DNA of 64,000 nt from Hippopus hippopus (GCA_946811185.2 OX328110.1:9590516-9654515); one strand, 5' to 3'; counted from the stretch's first letter, positions 36,561 to 48,604 are shown. Program-made: numbers and translations. The notes: generated by a model not told the origin, from the letters alone.

Positions 36561-36610
36561 TTTTTTGTTTTTTTCTTTCTTTCTTTCTTTATTTATTTAT
36601 TTACTAATTT
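36518..36610. repeat. (CT)n and T-rich microsatellite
   Basis: CT dinucleotides then TTTC and ATTT units in the first 130 bp of intron 1. Confidence 0.95.
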
Positions 36611-36685
36611 ATTTATTTGATTATTTTTTTCATTCATTTATGCAATTATTTATTTAAAATCCACGTACAGATTTCATCTTCTTAA

Positions 36686-37046
36686 AGGCCCAGTAAAGGC
36701 CAAAATATCAAAGCAGGTGTCATAATACATTTAAATCTAAATCATACCATTTAAAAGTATGGAAAGTATTGTGAAGATGACAGTCTGTTATCGTGTGGTC
36801 GGGCCATATGTTAGTCCCTGGCAGAAAAAGAAATTAAAATCAGGCAAAAAGTAAACAAAAGACACAGCTACCTGGCAGGTTTAAACCTAGTTTTGAAATT
36901 AATTTCTCTGTCAGCGACTAACACTTGGACTGACCGTACAATGACAGATTGTCATCTTCACAAAAATTTCCACACTTTAAATGGTATGATATAAACTCAA
37001 ATGCATTTAAACACCCGCTTTGTTTACATTTGGCCTTTATTGTTAC
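36686..37046. mobile_element. Family G inverted-repeat element
   Basis: AAAGGCCCAGTAAAGGCCAA ... ATGTTAGTCCCTGGCAG opposed to CTGTCAGCGACTAACACTTG ... TTTACATTTGGCCTTT. About 140-bp arms. Confidence 0.8.
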
Positions 37047-37431
37047 TTTAATTATTCAGTGGTGTCTGTGGCGTTCAAAACCCTTTCCACTTTATTAACT
37101 TTTGACACGATCATGCTCGGCAAACTACCCTAGTTATCGATGCGCCATCTATCAATATTTATTTGTATTCTTTTTAATTGGATAGCTAGATTTGTCGTGT
37201 AAAAAGGTAATGAAGACAAACAGAAACTTTCTTGGCTTGTTTGTAAAAAATGAAACGAAACTGAATGGATTGTGGTATTTGAAAGAAAACAAAAGATTTC
37301 ATTTGGGAAAGGGTTCACCCGACAGTAAAGATTCCTATCACTTCACAGCATAGCAGGTGATATGTTGTTATTTGACGTTCCTGAAATCCCCATTGTACAA
37401 GTCATCGTCTATGGTTTTATAGAAAGGCATT

Positions 37432-37743
37432 TGGCGATTTCGTCCCCAGAGCGATGTTCGTTGGTTCGGTCTCTGGTTATCTTTGGAGATTTCGTCTCTA
37501 GAGCGATGTGTCGTTGGTTCGGTCTCTGGTTATCTTTGGAGATTTCGTCTCTAGAGCGATGTGTCGTTGGTTCGGTCTCTGGTTATCTTTGGAGATTTCG
37601 TCTCTAGAGCGATGTTCGTTGGTTCGGTCTCTGGTTATCTTTGGAGATTTAGTCTCTAGAGCGATGTGTCGTTGGTTCGGTCTCTGGTTATCTTTGGAGA
37701 TTTCGTCTCTAGAGCGATGTGTCGTTGGTTCGGTCTCTGGTTA
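37432..37743. repeat. 51/53-bp tandem repeat (6 copies, trimeric order)
   Basis: Unit CTCTAGAGCGATGTGTCGTT, GGTTCGGTCTCTGGTTATCT and TTGGAGATTTCGT. Unit lengths run 51, 53, 53, 51, 53, 53. Confidence 0.9.
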
Positions 37744-37768
37744 TACCCAAGACTCAAATGGCTTCTTA

Positions 37769-37934
37769 GCCCTTAATCTGCTAAATTAATAAAATAGAAG
37801 TTTTTTCGTCGCTAATAAACTCCAGATTTCAAAGGGTTTCTAGCCGCGAAAAATTTTGACGTATCGGAGAGTGTAGGTCCAAGATCGGACTGCACGTTTT
37901 GTGTAGTCTAGTCTTGATGTAAACCGTCTGCAAC
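37769..37934 (-). mobile_element. Family A MITE, diverged
   Basis: AGCCCTTAATCTGCTAAATT ... TATCGGAGAGTGTAGGTCC ... GACTGCACGTTTTGTGTAG ... CCGTCTGCAACA. Confidence 0.6.
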
Positions 37935-38005
37935 AGCATATATTAAAGTCGCATACTAGTGCTCAGACCAAAAACTTTCTGTGAGTTATTTCAGTTGTCA
38001 GCATA

Positions 38006-38215
38006 TTAACCCTTATCCGGCCGAATAAGAATTGTTTACGATTGTACAAACATAGATAAATGTCCGGGCATTGAGCTGGGCTTATATGACCCAGACTATC
38101 GATAAACCAGCGATGGGTGTAGATCAAGATCAGACTGCAAGTATGTGCAGGCTGATCTTGCTGTACACTCTCCGCAAAAGTCATTCATGGTTGCAAACGA
38201 CAGGTTAAGGGTTAA
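38006..38215 (-). mobile_element. TTAA-ended family A variant
   Basis: TTAACCCTTATCCGGCCGAA ... hairpin around CAGACTGCAAGTATGTGCAG ... CAGGTTAAGGGTTAA. The hairpin is shared with A, but the arms are unrelated over most of their length. Confidence 0.65.
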
Positions 38216-38491
38216 GTAAACTAGATGGGTGAAGCGATGACTGACTAAACCGTGAAACTGCCATTTGTTGTAGTGTAATAAATGGAACAAATGCCTAAAT
38301 CTGATAATTGGTCCTTTATAGATAACCTCGCAGATTTTGACCATCACCATGAAATCCTTTTCTATGGTTTGCCTATTCAGAATATCTCATAATACTTAGG
38401 AATGTATGGATTCAGATTCAGGGTATTTATATCTAAATGCATCGTGATAGCTTACTCGATTGCGGACATAACTGGTAAAATTAACGTTACC

Positions 38492-38702
38492 ATTAACTCT
38501 TAGGCTGTTGGGCAGGACTCATTGACCTTATGCAGACAGTGTAGATCAAGATTAGACTGCACAGAACGTGCAGTCTGATCTTGGATCTACACTGTCTGAT
38601 AAGGATTTTTTTTTTTAAAAAAAGTACCTTGGAAAGAGCAGAATTTTGCTTTTTACTATCGGCTTGACAGTTTATTTCATTAATTTAGCAGGTTAAGAGT
38701 CA
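38492..38702 (+). mobile_element. Family A MITE
   Basis: TTAACTCTTAGGCTGTTGGG ... full hairpin ... TTTAGCAGGTTAAGAGTCAA. Confidence 0.8.
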
Positions 38703-39087
38703 AGAATCGTCAACTCTCAAGAAATAGAATTTGAAAATACTTGACCGTACTTCAGACAATTTCTTCCGTATGCCCTCTACAACTTGATTCTGTTGGTTAT
38801 TTTAGTCAGTGTGGTAAGATGTTTTAATTTTGGACGATTGCAAACCAAGGAATATATGGGTTCACCTATATACCTGGTAAATGTAAATGCATTTCCAGAC
38901 ACAGCTTATCACTTATTCGCTCATCTGTTTAATATAATGGGTTCTTTTTTTTATAATTGACGGAAGCATTTCTGTTGAACTATGTAATTGTAAAGAAAAA
39001 TTTATTTGCTGTTGAAAAGAATTCGTGCCTGTTTTATAAAAGAATAATAGCACGAAATTTCACCATATTCTTTGGTTTGTATTGGAG

Positions 39088-39318
39088 TATAACGCCATTT
39101 TAACAGCTTAGGTCATATCATGGCGGTCAGTGACGCACCCATGTGTTTCCTGGCTTTCTTTCACCAGTCCTGACACAGCTTTCTTTCCATAGCCACTGAC
39201 TACTATTCTCACATGCATCAGAGATGAGAGGCGACAAATCGCCAGAAAGGAAGTTCGCCGCAACCTCCAGGTCACGAGCCAGATACGCTAACCACTGAGC
39301 CACCCGGCCGGGCTCACC
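39088..39318 (-). mobile_element. tRNA-derived SINE (family S)
   Basis: On the minus strand: A box TGGCTCAGTGGTTAGCG, a weakened B box, and the tail CATGGGTGCGTCACTGACCG with GTTAAAATGGCGTTAT. The core is shortened. Confidence 0.7.
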
Positions 39319-39399
39319 GTAACCAAAGACGGACAATCCCAGCCACAGGTCCTTTTTCGGACTATCATGGTTAGCATAGAAATTACCTTCAACTTTTTC

Positions 39400-39544
39400 C
39401 CTGCTAAATAAATGAAATGACACTTTCTTAGTAAAAACTAAAATTTTGTTATTTCAAAGGCATTTTTTGGAGAAAAGATATCTCCTCATCGGACAGTGTA
39501 GCTCCAAGATCAGACTGTACGTTCAGTAGTAGCCTAAGGTTTAA
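39400..39544 (-). mobile_element. Family A MITE, internally deleted
   Basis: CCCTGCTAAATAAATGAAAT ... CTCATCGGACAGTGTAGCTC ... GTACGTTCAGTAGTAGCCTA. Confidence 0.65.
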
Positions 39545-39776
39545 AGAATGTAAATGAAATAGAAGTGAAGGTGATGAAGTCGACCCTGAAGGCCACGGGT
39601 TCGAGTTTTGCTTGAAGCGCTGCATTTTTCGTAAGAGTGTACATGTATTTAGGAAAGACACTTCAACATCCTACCCTGGATCAAACATTCTGAGGCTTTG
39701 TGCAGTCTGATCTTAATGTATTCTGTCCGCAAAAAAGTTCCTTGTTTTAGCTAATGACGACGAAAGGAATAATTCT

Positions 39777-39989
39777 TAACCCTTAGGCTGCTAAGCGCGA
39801 CTCACTGACCTTTTACGGACTGTATAGATCAAGATCAGACAGCACAGAACCTGCAGTCTGATCTTGGATCTACATTATCCGATTAGGAGACATTTTTCTC
39901 TCCAAAAAATAGATTTGAAATAGAATCATTCGGGTTTTTACTATAGGCTTGAAAGATTCATTAAACTTTTTTAGCAGGATAAGGATTAA
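39777..39989 (+). mobile_element. Family A MITE
   Basis: TTAACCCTTAGGCTGCTAAG ... hairpin ... TTTAGCAGGATAAGGATTAA. Confidence 0.85.
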
Positions 39990-40787
39990 CACGTCGAAAT
40001 TTCATAGTACTGAAATGATAAGCAGTAATTCACTTCACAATGGGGGACATCTTTGGTAAAGAGTTATAATGAATTTTAGCTGAAAAATATATAGGATCTG
40101 ACATGAGTTGGTGTTCGAGATAATAATCTATCAAACGAGTCAACGAAAAATGTTATTAAGCGAGCCATTGGCGAGTTTAATAACATTTTTGTGGACGAGT
40201 TTAATAAATTTTTACCTCAAAAGCCAACGAATGTCAGATTCTTTTTATCACATAACTGTATAACAAGAATTATAGTCCATAATGTGTTAAAACGTAGGCG
40301 TATATGTATAATGTGTAATGAATTTTACATGAAGCCTAGTCGCTTCTTTGACAGGTATATTACGGACGAAAAATAGTTCCAAAGAAACTTGCATATATTG
40401 ATTTTGTTTCGAACCCAAAAATGATTAAATCAACAACTTCATCATTATTACACATTTTGACCGTTAATTACACTCAGGAACCTAGGTTAGCAATGTTTTA
40501 GAAATAAGGTGTATGATTACAGAGTGTTAACCAAATACAGCACTATTTTCATTTCTCACACGTGTGTGAGATAAGAAAATTCGTAACGGCTGTATTACAT
40601 TGAAAACAAGGGGAGTTATGTGAGAAAATGGCAATCCTGATAAAACAAGGAATTCTTATTCGTGAAAGATAATACTTTTCATGAAATATGCATGGAATTC
40701 TAACTTCTGTAAAACTTTCAACGCCCCAGGGGAAAACATGGATCTTTGTCTAGTCTTGGATCTACCGTACACTTTTTTCAAATATAC
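39990..40787. other. No feature recognised (intron 1)
   Basis: AT-rich unique sequence. A short inverted segment (AAGCGAGCCATTGGCGAGTT) lies near 40157; no repeat family matched. Confidence 0.4.
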
Positions 40788-41101
40788 ATGAGCCATGCTC
40801 TATGAAAAGGGGGTTTAATGCATTATGTAAAATTTTTCAAATCTATATGATCTATGCTCTGTGGAAAGGGGGTTTAATGCATCTACCTTTTTTCTGTCAA
40901 ATCTATATTAGCCATGCTTTGTGAACAGGAAGCTTAATGCATCTGCAATTTTCTGCATGTCCATGGATCAGTCTACCTCATGATTCAGTCGGTTGTTAGA
41001 CAAAATAGATTTTATAAATGCATAATTATGTGATGACTTGTTTGGTATAATGGATCAATGAGATGCGATAAGCCACCTTTTACCAGAGCATGGCTCATAT
41101 G
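40788..41101 (+). mobile_element. Family D MITE with triplicated left end
   Basis: The left terminus occurs three times in tandem (GAGCCATGCTCTATGAAAAG, GATCTATGCTCTGTGGAAAG, TAGCCATGCTTTGTGAACAG) before a single body and right end ACCAGAGCATGGCTCATAT. Confidence 0.8.
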
Positions 41102-41208
41102 ATAAAGACAATAAAATGTAAAATCTGACTAGAGTTCCACTGCATTGTATATTCATCCGTCAAAAGTGGTCGACATTATATACTAGTACTTGGCACCGGA
41201 AGCTTTAA

Positions 41209-41435
41209 CCCTTTCCGCGCCTGAGACGAAAACAGGGACTTTTGAGGACAGCATAGGTCAAGATCAGACTGCACGTTCCATGCAGTCTGATCTCGGATCT
41301 ATGCAATCCGCTTGTTTAGTCAAGCCTTTACGATAAAAACAGTTTCTCAGTTTCAGTCAATTGTAATTACAGCCGTCGAAAGAGGTCGAGTTTGTATATT
41401 GGGCGCTGAAAGAGTTATTAAACTTGTTTCTTGGA
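41209..41435 (+). mobile_element. Family A2 MITE, best copy
   Basis: TTAACCCTTTCCGCGCCTGA, GACAGCATAGGTCAAGATC, the hairpin, TTGTTTAGTCAAGCC, AGAGGTCGAGTTTGTATATT and a GCGCTGAAAGAGTTATTAA end. Confidence 0.75.
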
Positions 41436-41440
41436 GACAA

Positions 41441-41754
41441 GCCGGGCCCGGTAGTTCAGTCGGTAGCCCACAGGACTTGAGAATAGGAGGTTGCAGGTTC
41501 GATCCCCGGCTCGGCCAATTTGTTTCTGAGGATTGATGATAGTCATAGTGACAGGATTCATCCCTCTCTCACCGTTGATCATTATTTCGACAATGGTTAT
41601 GGGGGGGGGGGGGGAAACAGCCAGTGGCTTGGAAAGAATATTGTTCGGAGTACTGGTAAAAGAAACTCCAGGAAAGCATGGGTAGGTGCACTGGCCGCCG
41701 CGATATTACTGAAATAATGTTGTAAACGGCGTTAAACACCATCAATAAATCAAT
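41441..41754 (+). mobile_element. tRNA-derived SINE (family S), best copy
   Basis: tRNA head GCCGGGCCCGGTAGTTCAGT with B box GGTTCGATCCC, core GAGGATTGATGATAGTCATA, tail GGCGTTAAACACCATCAAT. A poly-G run interrupts the core. Confidence 0.88.
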
Positions 41755-42074
41755 GATGGAGGCAACCCCATGCAGTTCATTCGTGTTCAAAGACAAAAAA
41801 GGTGGTTTTCGAATACTTGCGAAATCGATTTTCATTCACGAGTCATTAATTATAATGACTAATCCGCGCCTATATCGATCAACTTTATAAATCTTTCAAA
41901 TGAGTGCAAACGCACATGGTGCGCTCGTGCCATCTGGCACCACTTCATCTTGACAAAAGAATAAATTGTTATTAGTCACTTTCATGTTGTGTAATAAAAT
42001 GGTCAACGACTCAAAATTCAAAACTTCAGAAAAGGAAATCAATATCCCCACAGTTGTACTTCACCCACTTTTCT

Positions 42075-42106
<32 letters not shown>

Positions 42107-42580
42107 TTCCGACTAACTCTTATTATTTTGGTTTATTCTAAAAGAAACAAATCGTCCGCTTGTAATTGGACTTTTGATCAAATAATAGCTATTGTGCTAT
42201 GAATTATTTTACATCTGTGTTATGCGAAAAGTGTTCCGTTATAAATAGAAAACACTATCTATGTTTAAATTGAGTGCACGCAAAACAAAAAAAAAAAATA
42301 TTCTAAACAGATTAAATCACTCAGGGGAACTCATAAATGCACTCCATTCTGGAAAATGATCGTTCTATCGTGAAATTAAGCGTGTAATTCTTCTTATTTT
42401 TTCGTCTTCTTTGAAGTGTACCTTTATTTAAGAAATGCCTCACAGCCACGGAACATATGTAGTTTAAAGATCAAAAGTTCCAAACCGCCATCAAGCTAAA
42501 TGACCCCAAAAAGCTAAGTCATTAGTGCGATTACTATAACAGAACTTCATCAATAAAACAGCCCTGATCTAACATGGACA
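41755..42580. other. Unique stretch with a short (CT)n
   Basis: (CT)n at 42075-42106; otherwise featureless. Confidence 0.5.
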
Positions 42581-42584
42581 GCGA

Positions 42585-42735
42585 AAGACACAGGGAGAGA
42601 CAGAGAGTTTACAAGAGGGCAAAGGAAAACAGCCTGACGGAGGGACGGACAGGCAGACCGACAGAAAGACAGACAGACAGACAGCATATAGACAGTCAGA
42701 CAGACAGCATATAGACAGTCAGACAGACAGACAGA

Positions 42736-42770
<35 letters not shown>

Positions 42771-42845
42771 ACAGACAGGCAGCCAGCCAGCCAGACAGAC
42801 AGACAGACAGACAGACAGATAGCGTATAGACAGTCAGACAGACAG
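42585..42845. repeat. (GACA)n / (CCAG)n microsatellite
   Basis: Interleaved ACAG and CCAG units with two copies of GCATATAGACAGTCAGACAG. Confidence 0.95.
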
Positions 42846-42849
42846 AAAA

Positions 42850-42965
42850 CATTGTGGGAATAAAATAAAAGCTTATTACCAGCATTTTCTCCCTTACCCA
42901 CAATAATTTCAAAAGCCCCTTCCTCAGGGAAGTTGAAAACACAGTACTGTTTGGTCAAGGGTTTA
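42850..42965 (+). mobile_element. Family H MITE
   Basis: ATTGTGGGAATAAAATAAAA, TTACCAGCATTTTCTCCC, CCTTCCTCAGGGAAGTTG and TTTGGTCAAGGGTTTA. Confidence 0.55.
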
Positions 42966-43698
42966 CTCGCATGGCTTATAATCACAATTTCTTAGTAAGA
43001 ACCCGATAGTGTTCTGTCCAATGTCTTTCTGAGCCTTATAGATACATCCTTACCGCTAGAGAGAAAAAAACGGTGTTAAGACTTGAAAGTGTGTAGAATA
43101 GCTCAGCTGTGTAACCATAGATTAATTACCAATATATATGGTGTAAGGGATAGAAAAACACAAGGGATTTGTCCTAATTCAAACCGAAAACGACAAGAGC
43201 GGTTTCTTTCCGTCGTAATCTGTGCAGTCTTGCAGCCAATCAGGGGCAACATTTGGCATGAAGATACAAGAATGATTAAAGTTTCATAAATTAAAGATAA
43301 AATGGGTTAAAAAACTGGCTGAAAACTGCCTGAAAATGGGCGTATATGTGTCTTTAAAGTTCGGACATCTGTATAAAGAAAACGTGTATTTCTAGAAAGT
43401 AAAACGTAACCTATATTGTAGTGGCACGGCTGTTCTGACGAGGATCTCTTACAAACTACCGACCAGTGAAAGTCAAAGATCAGACTAACTTCTGTTCAGT
43501 CTGTGCATGATCAACGCCGTCCGCTAAACTACCCACTGAAAGACAAATTTCATATTTCGAATTATAATTACTTGTTGTCTGCAAATGCTTTCAGTTTGGA
43601 CCAGTCTAAAAATACTGTCGTTTGGTAAAAAGTTAAAACGTCAGCCAGGTTTTTTCTTGTGGTCAATTCCTTGAAGGCAATTACAGGCTTTCTGCGTT

Positions 43699-43900
43699 TA
43701 ACCCTTAGGCTGCTAAGCGCGACTCACCGTCCTTTTGCGGACAGTGTAGACCAAGATCAGACTGCACAGAACGTGCAGTCTGATCTTAGATCTACACTGT
43801 CCGATACGAATTTTTTTCCTCGGGGAAAAAAAACAAGTTTGAAGTAGCATTATCGGGTTTTTACAGTTTCATCTAAGTTATTTATCAGGATAAGGGTTAA
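43699..43900 (+). mobile_element. Family A MITE
   Basis: TTTAACCCTTAGGCTGCTAA ... hairpin ... TTATCAGGATAAGGGTTAA. An H right-half relic (43560-43635) precedes it. Confidence 0.85.
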
Positions 43901-43970
43901 AGATAACTGCCTGTTTCGCGGGAAATGCTTTTAGCATCTTAACACGCTAAACTGCTGATACTTGAACCTA

Positions 43971-44162
43971 CCCTTAAAGTGCTACATAGATTTCCAGCCA
44001 ACAGTCAAAACCGATATATAGCGATTTAAAAATTATTTTGACCGGACAAAGTCTGTACCCATCGAACAGGTCTGAGATCATACAGCGAGTTCTGTAAAGT
44101 CTGATCTTGATCTGAAATGTCTGCAAAAGTGCTTTGAGTCATACTTAAAGGCCTAAGGGTTG
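43971..44162 (-). mobile_element. Family A MITE, diverged
   Basis: CCCTTAAAGTGCTACATAGA ... AAGTCTGATCTTGATCTGAA ... CCTAAGGGTTGA. Confidence 0.6.
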
Positions 44163-44271
44163 ATGGAGACTTGATGTCTCGCTTTTGAAACGTTTATTTC
44201 TGTAAATACATGTATAATAGAATTTCTGCACTCAACGCTTGTATTCCTTCGATAATCATGGTTGGCATACT

Positions 44272-44478
44272 TAAGGGGCAAGTAGCAACCGAAAGTGTTA
44301 AAATGCATTTAACTTTAAATCACACCTTTTAAAAGTATGGAAATTATTGACAACCTGTTTTTGTGTGTTTGTTCCAAGTGTTAGTCGCTGGCAGAAAAAT
44401 AAATTTCAAAACTAGATTAAAAGTTGCCAGGTCGCTCTATTTTTTTTATTATCTGTTTACTTTTTGTCTGGTGTTTCA
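44272..44478. mobile_element. Family G element, left half
   Basis: GTGTTAAAATGCATTTAACT ... CAAGTGTTAGTCGCTGGCAG ... TTGCCAGGTCGCTC. The opposing arm is missing. Confidence 0.65.
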
Positions 44479-44872
44479 TACCATCTGATGATCAGTACCA
44501 AAAAGCATTTTTACTGCTTTCTATGCAAATATGAATCTTGTAAAAACATCTCTGAAAAACAGGACACTTTGACGCGAAAAATGCACGAATATCTCCTTGT
44601 AAGAACATTCGTGCGTCTTCGATGCCGAAAGTCATAGAAAAGGTTCCGTGTTTGAGGAGGCTAAATCACTATCAATGTTGAATGTCCTTTTACGTTGTGA
44701 GTGTAAACGTTTGGCGTTTGAACTCTTACACTCCGAAAAGAAATCTACAAGTTTTCTTGTAGCAACTGTCTATTACAACAGATACCTATTATAAAACGGG
44801 TAAAACGAAACGGATCAGGGACGTAGCAAGAGGTTCAGAACTATTATACTCTCCGAATCGAGAGCGCTATTT
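44479..44872. other. No feature recognised (intron 1)
   Basis: Unique sequence. Confidence 0.45.
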
Positions 44873-45075
44873 CAATCTTTGGCTGCTTAGCGCGATGCAG
44901 TGCGCTCTTGCGGAAATTGTAAATCAAGATCAGACTGCACAGAACGTGCAGTCTGATCTTGTTTTACACTGTCCGATACAGGAATGTATTACATCGAAAA
45001 GAAATTGGATGAAATCGCAACAAATTGCTTTTTACCATCGGTTGGAAATTTTCATTCTAAGCAGTTAAAGGCGTA
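44873..45075 (+). mobile_element. Family A MITE
   Basis: AATCTTTGGCTGCTTAGCGC ... hairpin ... TTCTAAGCAGTTAAAGGCGT; ends are worn. Confidence 0.75.
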
Positions 45076-45289
45076 AGTATGAAAATGGAGTTGTTCTATA
45101 TATAGAGTGATAAAAGACTGTTTTGCCTGTTTCCATTTTTTCTACATTACGCGCGTGCGTGTTGTGCATTACGGACGCTACGCCCTTGTGGATGAAACTG
45201 TCTCCACAGTAAAAATAGAAAATATAGTCGAAGGCAAACTGCTTCAGCCATACTTTTTTTAGTATGATATTATTAAATTGTCTCGCATT

Positions 45290-45480
45290 TAAATAACCCT
45301 GTGGAAAAAGGTTTTTAAGACCATTGTAGAAAAAGGAGAAAAAGCTGATAGCCAGCATTTTCTTCTTTTCCCGCAATGTTTTCTACTCTTTCAGACGCAA
45401 ACGCCATCATTTGAGGCCCATCTAATTTGTGGTCTGTGGATGTCTTTAGTTTGGGCAAGTCCAGTGTATTGTCCTCTGAT
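45290..45480 (+). mobile_element. Family H MITE
   Basis: GAAAAAGGAGAAAAAGCTGA and TAGCCAGCATTTTCTTCTTT, then ATTTGTGGTCTGTGGATG. Confidence 0.7.
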
Positions 45481-45588
45481 TAATAGTGAACCGGAAGTGC
45501 TCGCCGGATTACCACACACAGAATAAAATAGAAATCTGAAAATAAGCCTGTGTTATGTCAGGTTTGTCTCTTACTGATACTAGAATGA

Positions 45589-45838
45589 TTAAGCCATACC
45601 CTGTGAAAAGGGGGCTTAATGCTTCCGTAAAAAAGTATCGACCTATGTCAGCCTGCGCAGTCCGCGCAGCCTGGCATGGGTCGAAACCTTTTGCTATCGG
45701 TCGATTTTCTGCGAGTCTCATGATTCAGTCGGTTTTTTAGACAAAACGGGTTTTATGGATCCATAATTATGTGATTAATTACATGGTACAATACATCACG
45801 GAGATGCATTAAACACGCTTTTGCCAGAGCATGGTTCA
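45589..45838 (+). mobile_element. Family D MITE
   Basis: AAGCCATACCCTGTGAAAAG ... CAGCCTGCGCAGTCCGCGCA ... CATCACGGAGATGCATTAAA ... GCCAGAGCATGGTTCAG. Confidence 0.8.
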
Positions 45839-46261
45839 GTTGTACTTTCACTGCATAGAGAAACTATTTTTCGCGCATGTTTCACAAAACGTCCAATGAA
45901 TCTTTGTACATTCAGCTCTTTGAATTTGTTTCGTGCTGTGACCCTCCAGGCGCCTATTCACTGTATTCCATTAGGGCCGACTTCCGTTTCTGCACGTTTT
46001 AATTAAATGTTCGCCCTTTGCTACAGGATAACGATAAAAACAAATATACCGGAAGTGTTTGTGTCTGAAGGAAACGGAGTTTTCCTAATTAGGCACCATG
46101 ATCGGATCGATTAGAGTCAGACGGTCAAACTGAATCAATCGCAACATTTCGGTTGTAAGAAAACATTCATAGAAATATTTATATGAAGGTAATGAAGTGA
46201 GCAAGACACTGAATTACTTTATTGCTTTTTTGCTTTTGTCATGCAAAATGGTAATATCCTG

Positions 46262-46265
<4 letters not shown>

Positions 46266-46303
<38 letters not shown>

Positions 46304-46393
46304 TGAAGAGACAGAGAGAGAGAGAGAATGATGGTAATACTCTGCTGAGAGAGAGAGGGAGGAGGGAGAGAGAGATGGAGAGAGAGAGAGAGG

Positions 46394-46427
<34 letters not shown>

Positions 46428-46520
46428 CGGGGGTAGAGAGAGAGAGAGAGAGACGGGGGTAGAGAGAGAGAGAGAATGAGAGAGAGAGAGACGGGGGTAG
46501 AGAGAGAGAGAATGAGAGAA

Positions 46521-46578
<58 letters not shown>

Positions 46579-46605
46579 GGGGGTAGAGAGAGAGAGAGGG
46601 GGAGG
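46266..46605. repeat. (GA)n tract with GACGGGGGTA interruptions
   Basis: GA dinucleotides with five GACGGGGGTAGAGAGAG units. Confidence 0.95.
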
Positions 46606-47105
46606 GATGAGAGTTAACTTTTTATTTCAAAATTTCCTATCATCATGGAGATAAGATTTCTCGACACAATATAAATCAAAGAAATCTCATTTCAGATAAG
46701 ACAATTTTACCGACCCGTTTCTATAGAAACGAATATTGAATAAACGTTTATTTTTGTTAAAGGTTTTGTTTCATGGAATTAGGAAATCTATAAGATCTAA
46801 ATCGATGTCTGATTTGTCTGGTTTACATCCTCTTTGTTTTCTTTTTCATCTTTGAACGAACTTGTCTCTCATATTAAAGGCCATGTCGAATTCTCCAAGT
46901 CTCACAGAGAAACCATAATGTCGTATGGAGAAATTCATTGTGAAGAATAACTAAACAGTAAATACGAAAGCCACAAAAAAAAAACGACAGTTTCAAAGAA
47001 AATGGTTTTCTTGCATTTTGCATAAGTAAATGAAATAAATAAATAATAAATAAATAAACAATTAGAAAATAATAAAATAAATAAATAAATAAATCTGAAT
47101 TATTT
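46606..47105. other. AT-rich unique sequence
   Basis: Includes an (AAAT)n stretch at 47030-47095. Confidence 0.6.
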
Positions 47106-47108
47106 AAA

Positions 47109-47450
47109 TCTGTCAGCGCTATAGGCATAAACAGGGGCTTTTGTGGACGGCACAGATCAAGATCAGACTTGCAGTCTGATCTTTGATCTATACCTTCCGC
47201 TCGTTTATTCGAGCCTATCAAAACAAAAATCATGCTGAGTGTCAGTGAATGGTATTTTCAACATAGAAATATGTGTAGTCTGATCATTTGGCGCCGAAAT
47301 AATCAATCAAACAGTAGGCCTTCTCCTTCAGGATCGTTAGAACTCGGGATGTGTGGTAAGGGGTTGATGCGTTTTGGGAACTGTTTAGATCAAGATCAGA
47401 CTGTGCAAACGTGCAGTCTGATTTTTGGAACAACACAATCTGATATGATG
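47109..47450 (+). mobile_element. Family A2 MITE followed by a family A hairpin relic
   Basis: 47109-47260 has the GACGGCACAGATCAAGATC hairpin and GTTTATTCGAGCC. 47342-47450 has a separate degenerate hairpin (CAGACTGTGCAAACGTGCAG). Confidence 0.55.
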
Positions 47451-47927
47451 TAGATAGCAAAAAAAAAAAGAAACCGTTAAAGTCGCAATATCTGAAGTCT
47501 ATCTACATTTAATGGCTGACAGGTTTTTTTTTCCCTTATTAAATCTTCCTGGTTTTGTAATTTCCAGAAACCGCTAAAACAGATCAAAACTTGTAGAAAG
47601 CAACCAATTGCTATTTGTCTTAAAACTACAGCCTTGTAATATACACATCTTGAGATTTGATGAACTGAAATACCCTAAAAGAATACCACTGGATTATAGA
47701 AGAAATACAACTGTAAAAAGTATATCAATTTTTATAATATCTGCATGTTGTACCTTATGTTTTAATACTGTACATCTTGATTTCTTGCCATACGAAACAA
47801 TTTTACAATGGCACTATGAGTTCCTCAGGGAATGAATAAAACACGATGAAAAGCAAAACTGTATCGTTCGATATTTCGGCTATTGCTTTTTCCAAGGGTT
47901 CAAAAACTTTTTGTTCTAAAACATTTC
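47451..47927. other. No feature recognised (intron 1)
   Basis: Unique sequence without repeats or coding signals. Confidence 0.45.
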
Positions 47928-48139
47928 TTAATCCTTATTGTGCTGAATAAGTGAAATGAAACTTTCAGGCCGATAGTAAAAGTCCAAATTTTACTATTTC
48001 AAAGGTATTTTTGGGAGGAAAATATCTCCTTATCGGACAGTGTGGATCCAAGATCAGACTGCAGGTTCTGTGCATTCTGATCTTGATCTGCACTGTCCGC
48101 AACAGGTGTTTGAGTTGCGCTTAGCAGCCTAAGGGTTAA
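47928..48139 (-). mobile_element. Family A MITE
   Basis: TTAATCCTTATTGTGCTGAA ... CAGGCCGATAGTAAAAGTCC ... hairpin ... GCTTAGCAGCCTAAGGGTTA. Confidence 0.85.
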
Positions 48140-48194
48140 ACGTGAATTAAGAGTTAAGCGTGAACTATAGATGTTTTATAAGTTTGTAGCCTAG

Positions 48195-48300
48195 TACTGG
48201 TGGAATCCGGGAAATTCATGGCTATGTGAGCTATCGCCGCGATATCACTAAAATAATGCTGCAAGCAGCGTAAAACAACATTCAATCAGTCAATCATTTA
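48195..48300 (+). mobile_element. SINE family S, 3' tail only
   Basis: CCGCGATATCACTAAAATAA and GCAGCGTAAAACAACATTCA, ending in CAATCAGTCAATCA. Confidence 0.6.
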
Positions 48301-48604
48301 CAAGCTTCTAAAACATTGTGGTTGTAGTAATTCACGCTTAAAAATATTTTAGAGGAAAAAGTGTTTCAAACTCTTGAAAATCGCAATAGTGGAAATAGGG
48401 AACAATACTCCCAAAAAAAATATTTTTCATAGTGTGACAAAATCTTATACACGTCAATACCTTTAGTTTTATTGCTTACTTCATTTAACCTGATCCTGAA
48501 CTTTTATGCCGAATATATAAATAGGCATATAAATAGAACTCCGACGATTATTCGGGACGTTTTATATAAACACGGGAAGGTATTTATATACACAGGCAAG
48601 CAAT

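Noticed and set aside
36487..36620. Extension of LHFPL exon 1 to residue 179
   Set aside because: The extra residues are Ser/Leu/Phe runs from a CT/T microsatellite, and a good donor lies at 36487 that joins to family-matching exons.
39127..39423. 98-codon minus-strand frame as a gene
   Set aside because: It covers a tRNA-derived SINE; the residues AQWLAYLARDLEVAANF come from the SINE head.
41441..41516. Functional tRNA gene
   Set aside because: The head has good A and B boxes but is joined to the same SINE core and tail as the other S copies.
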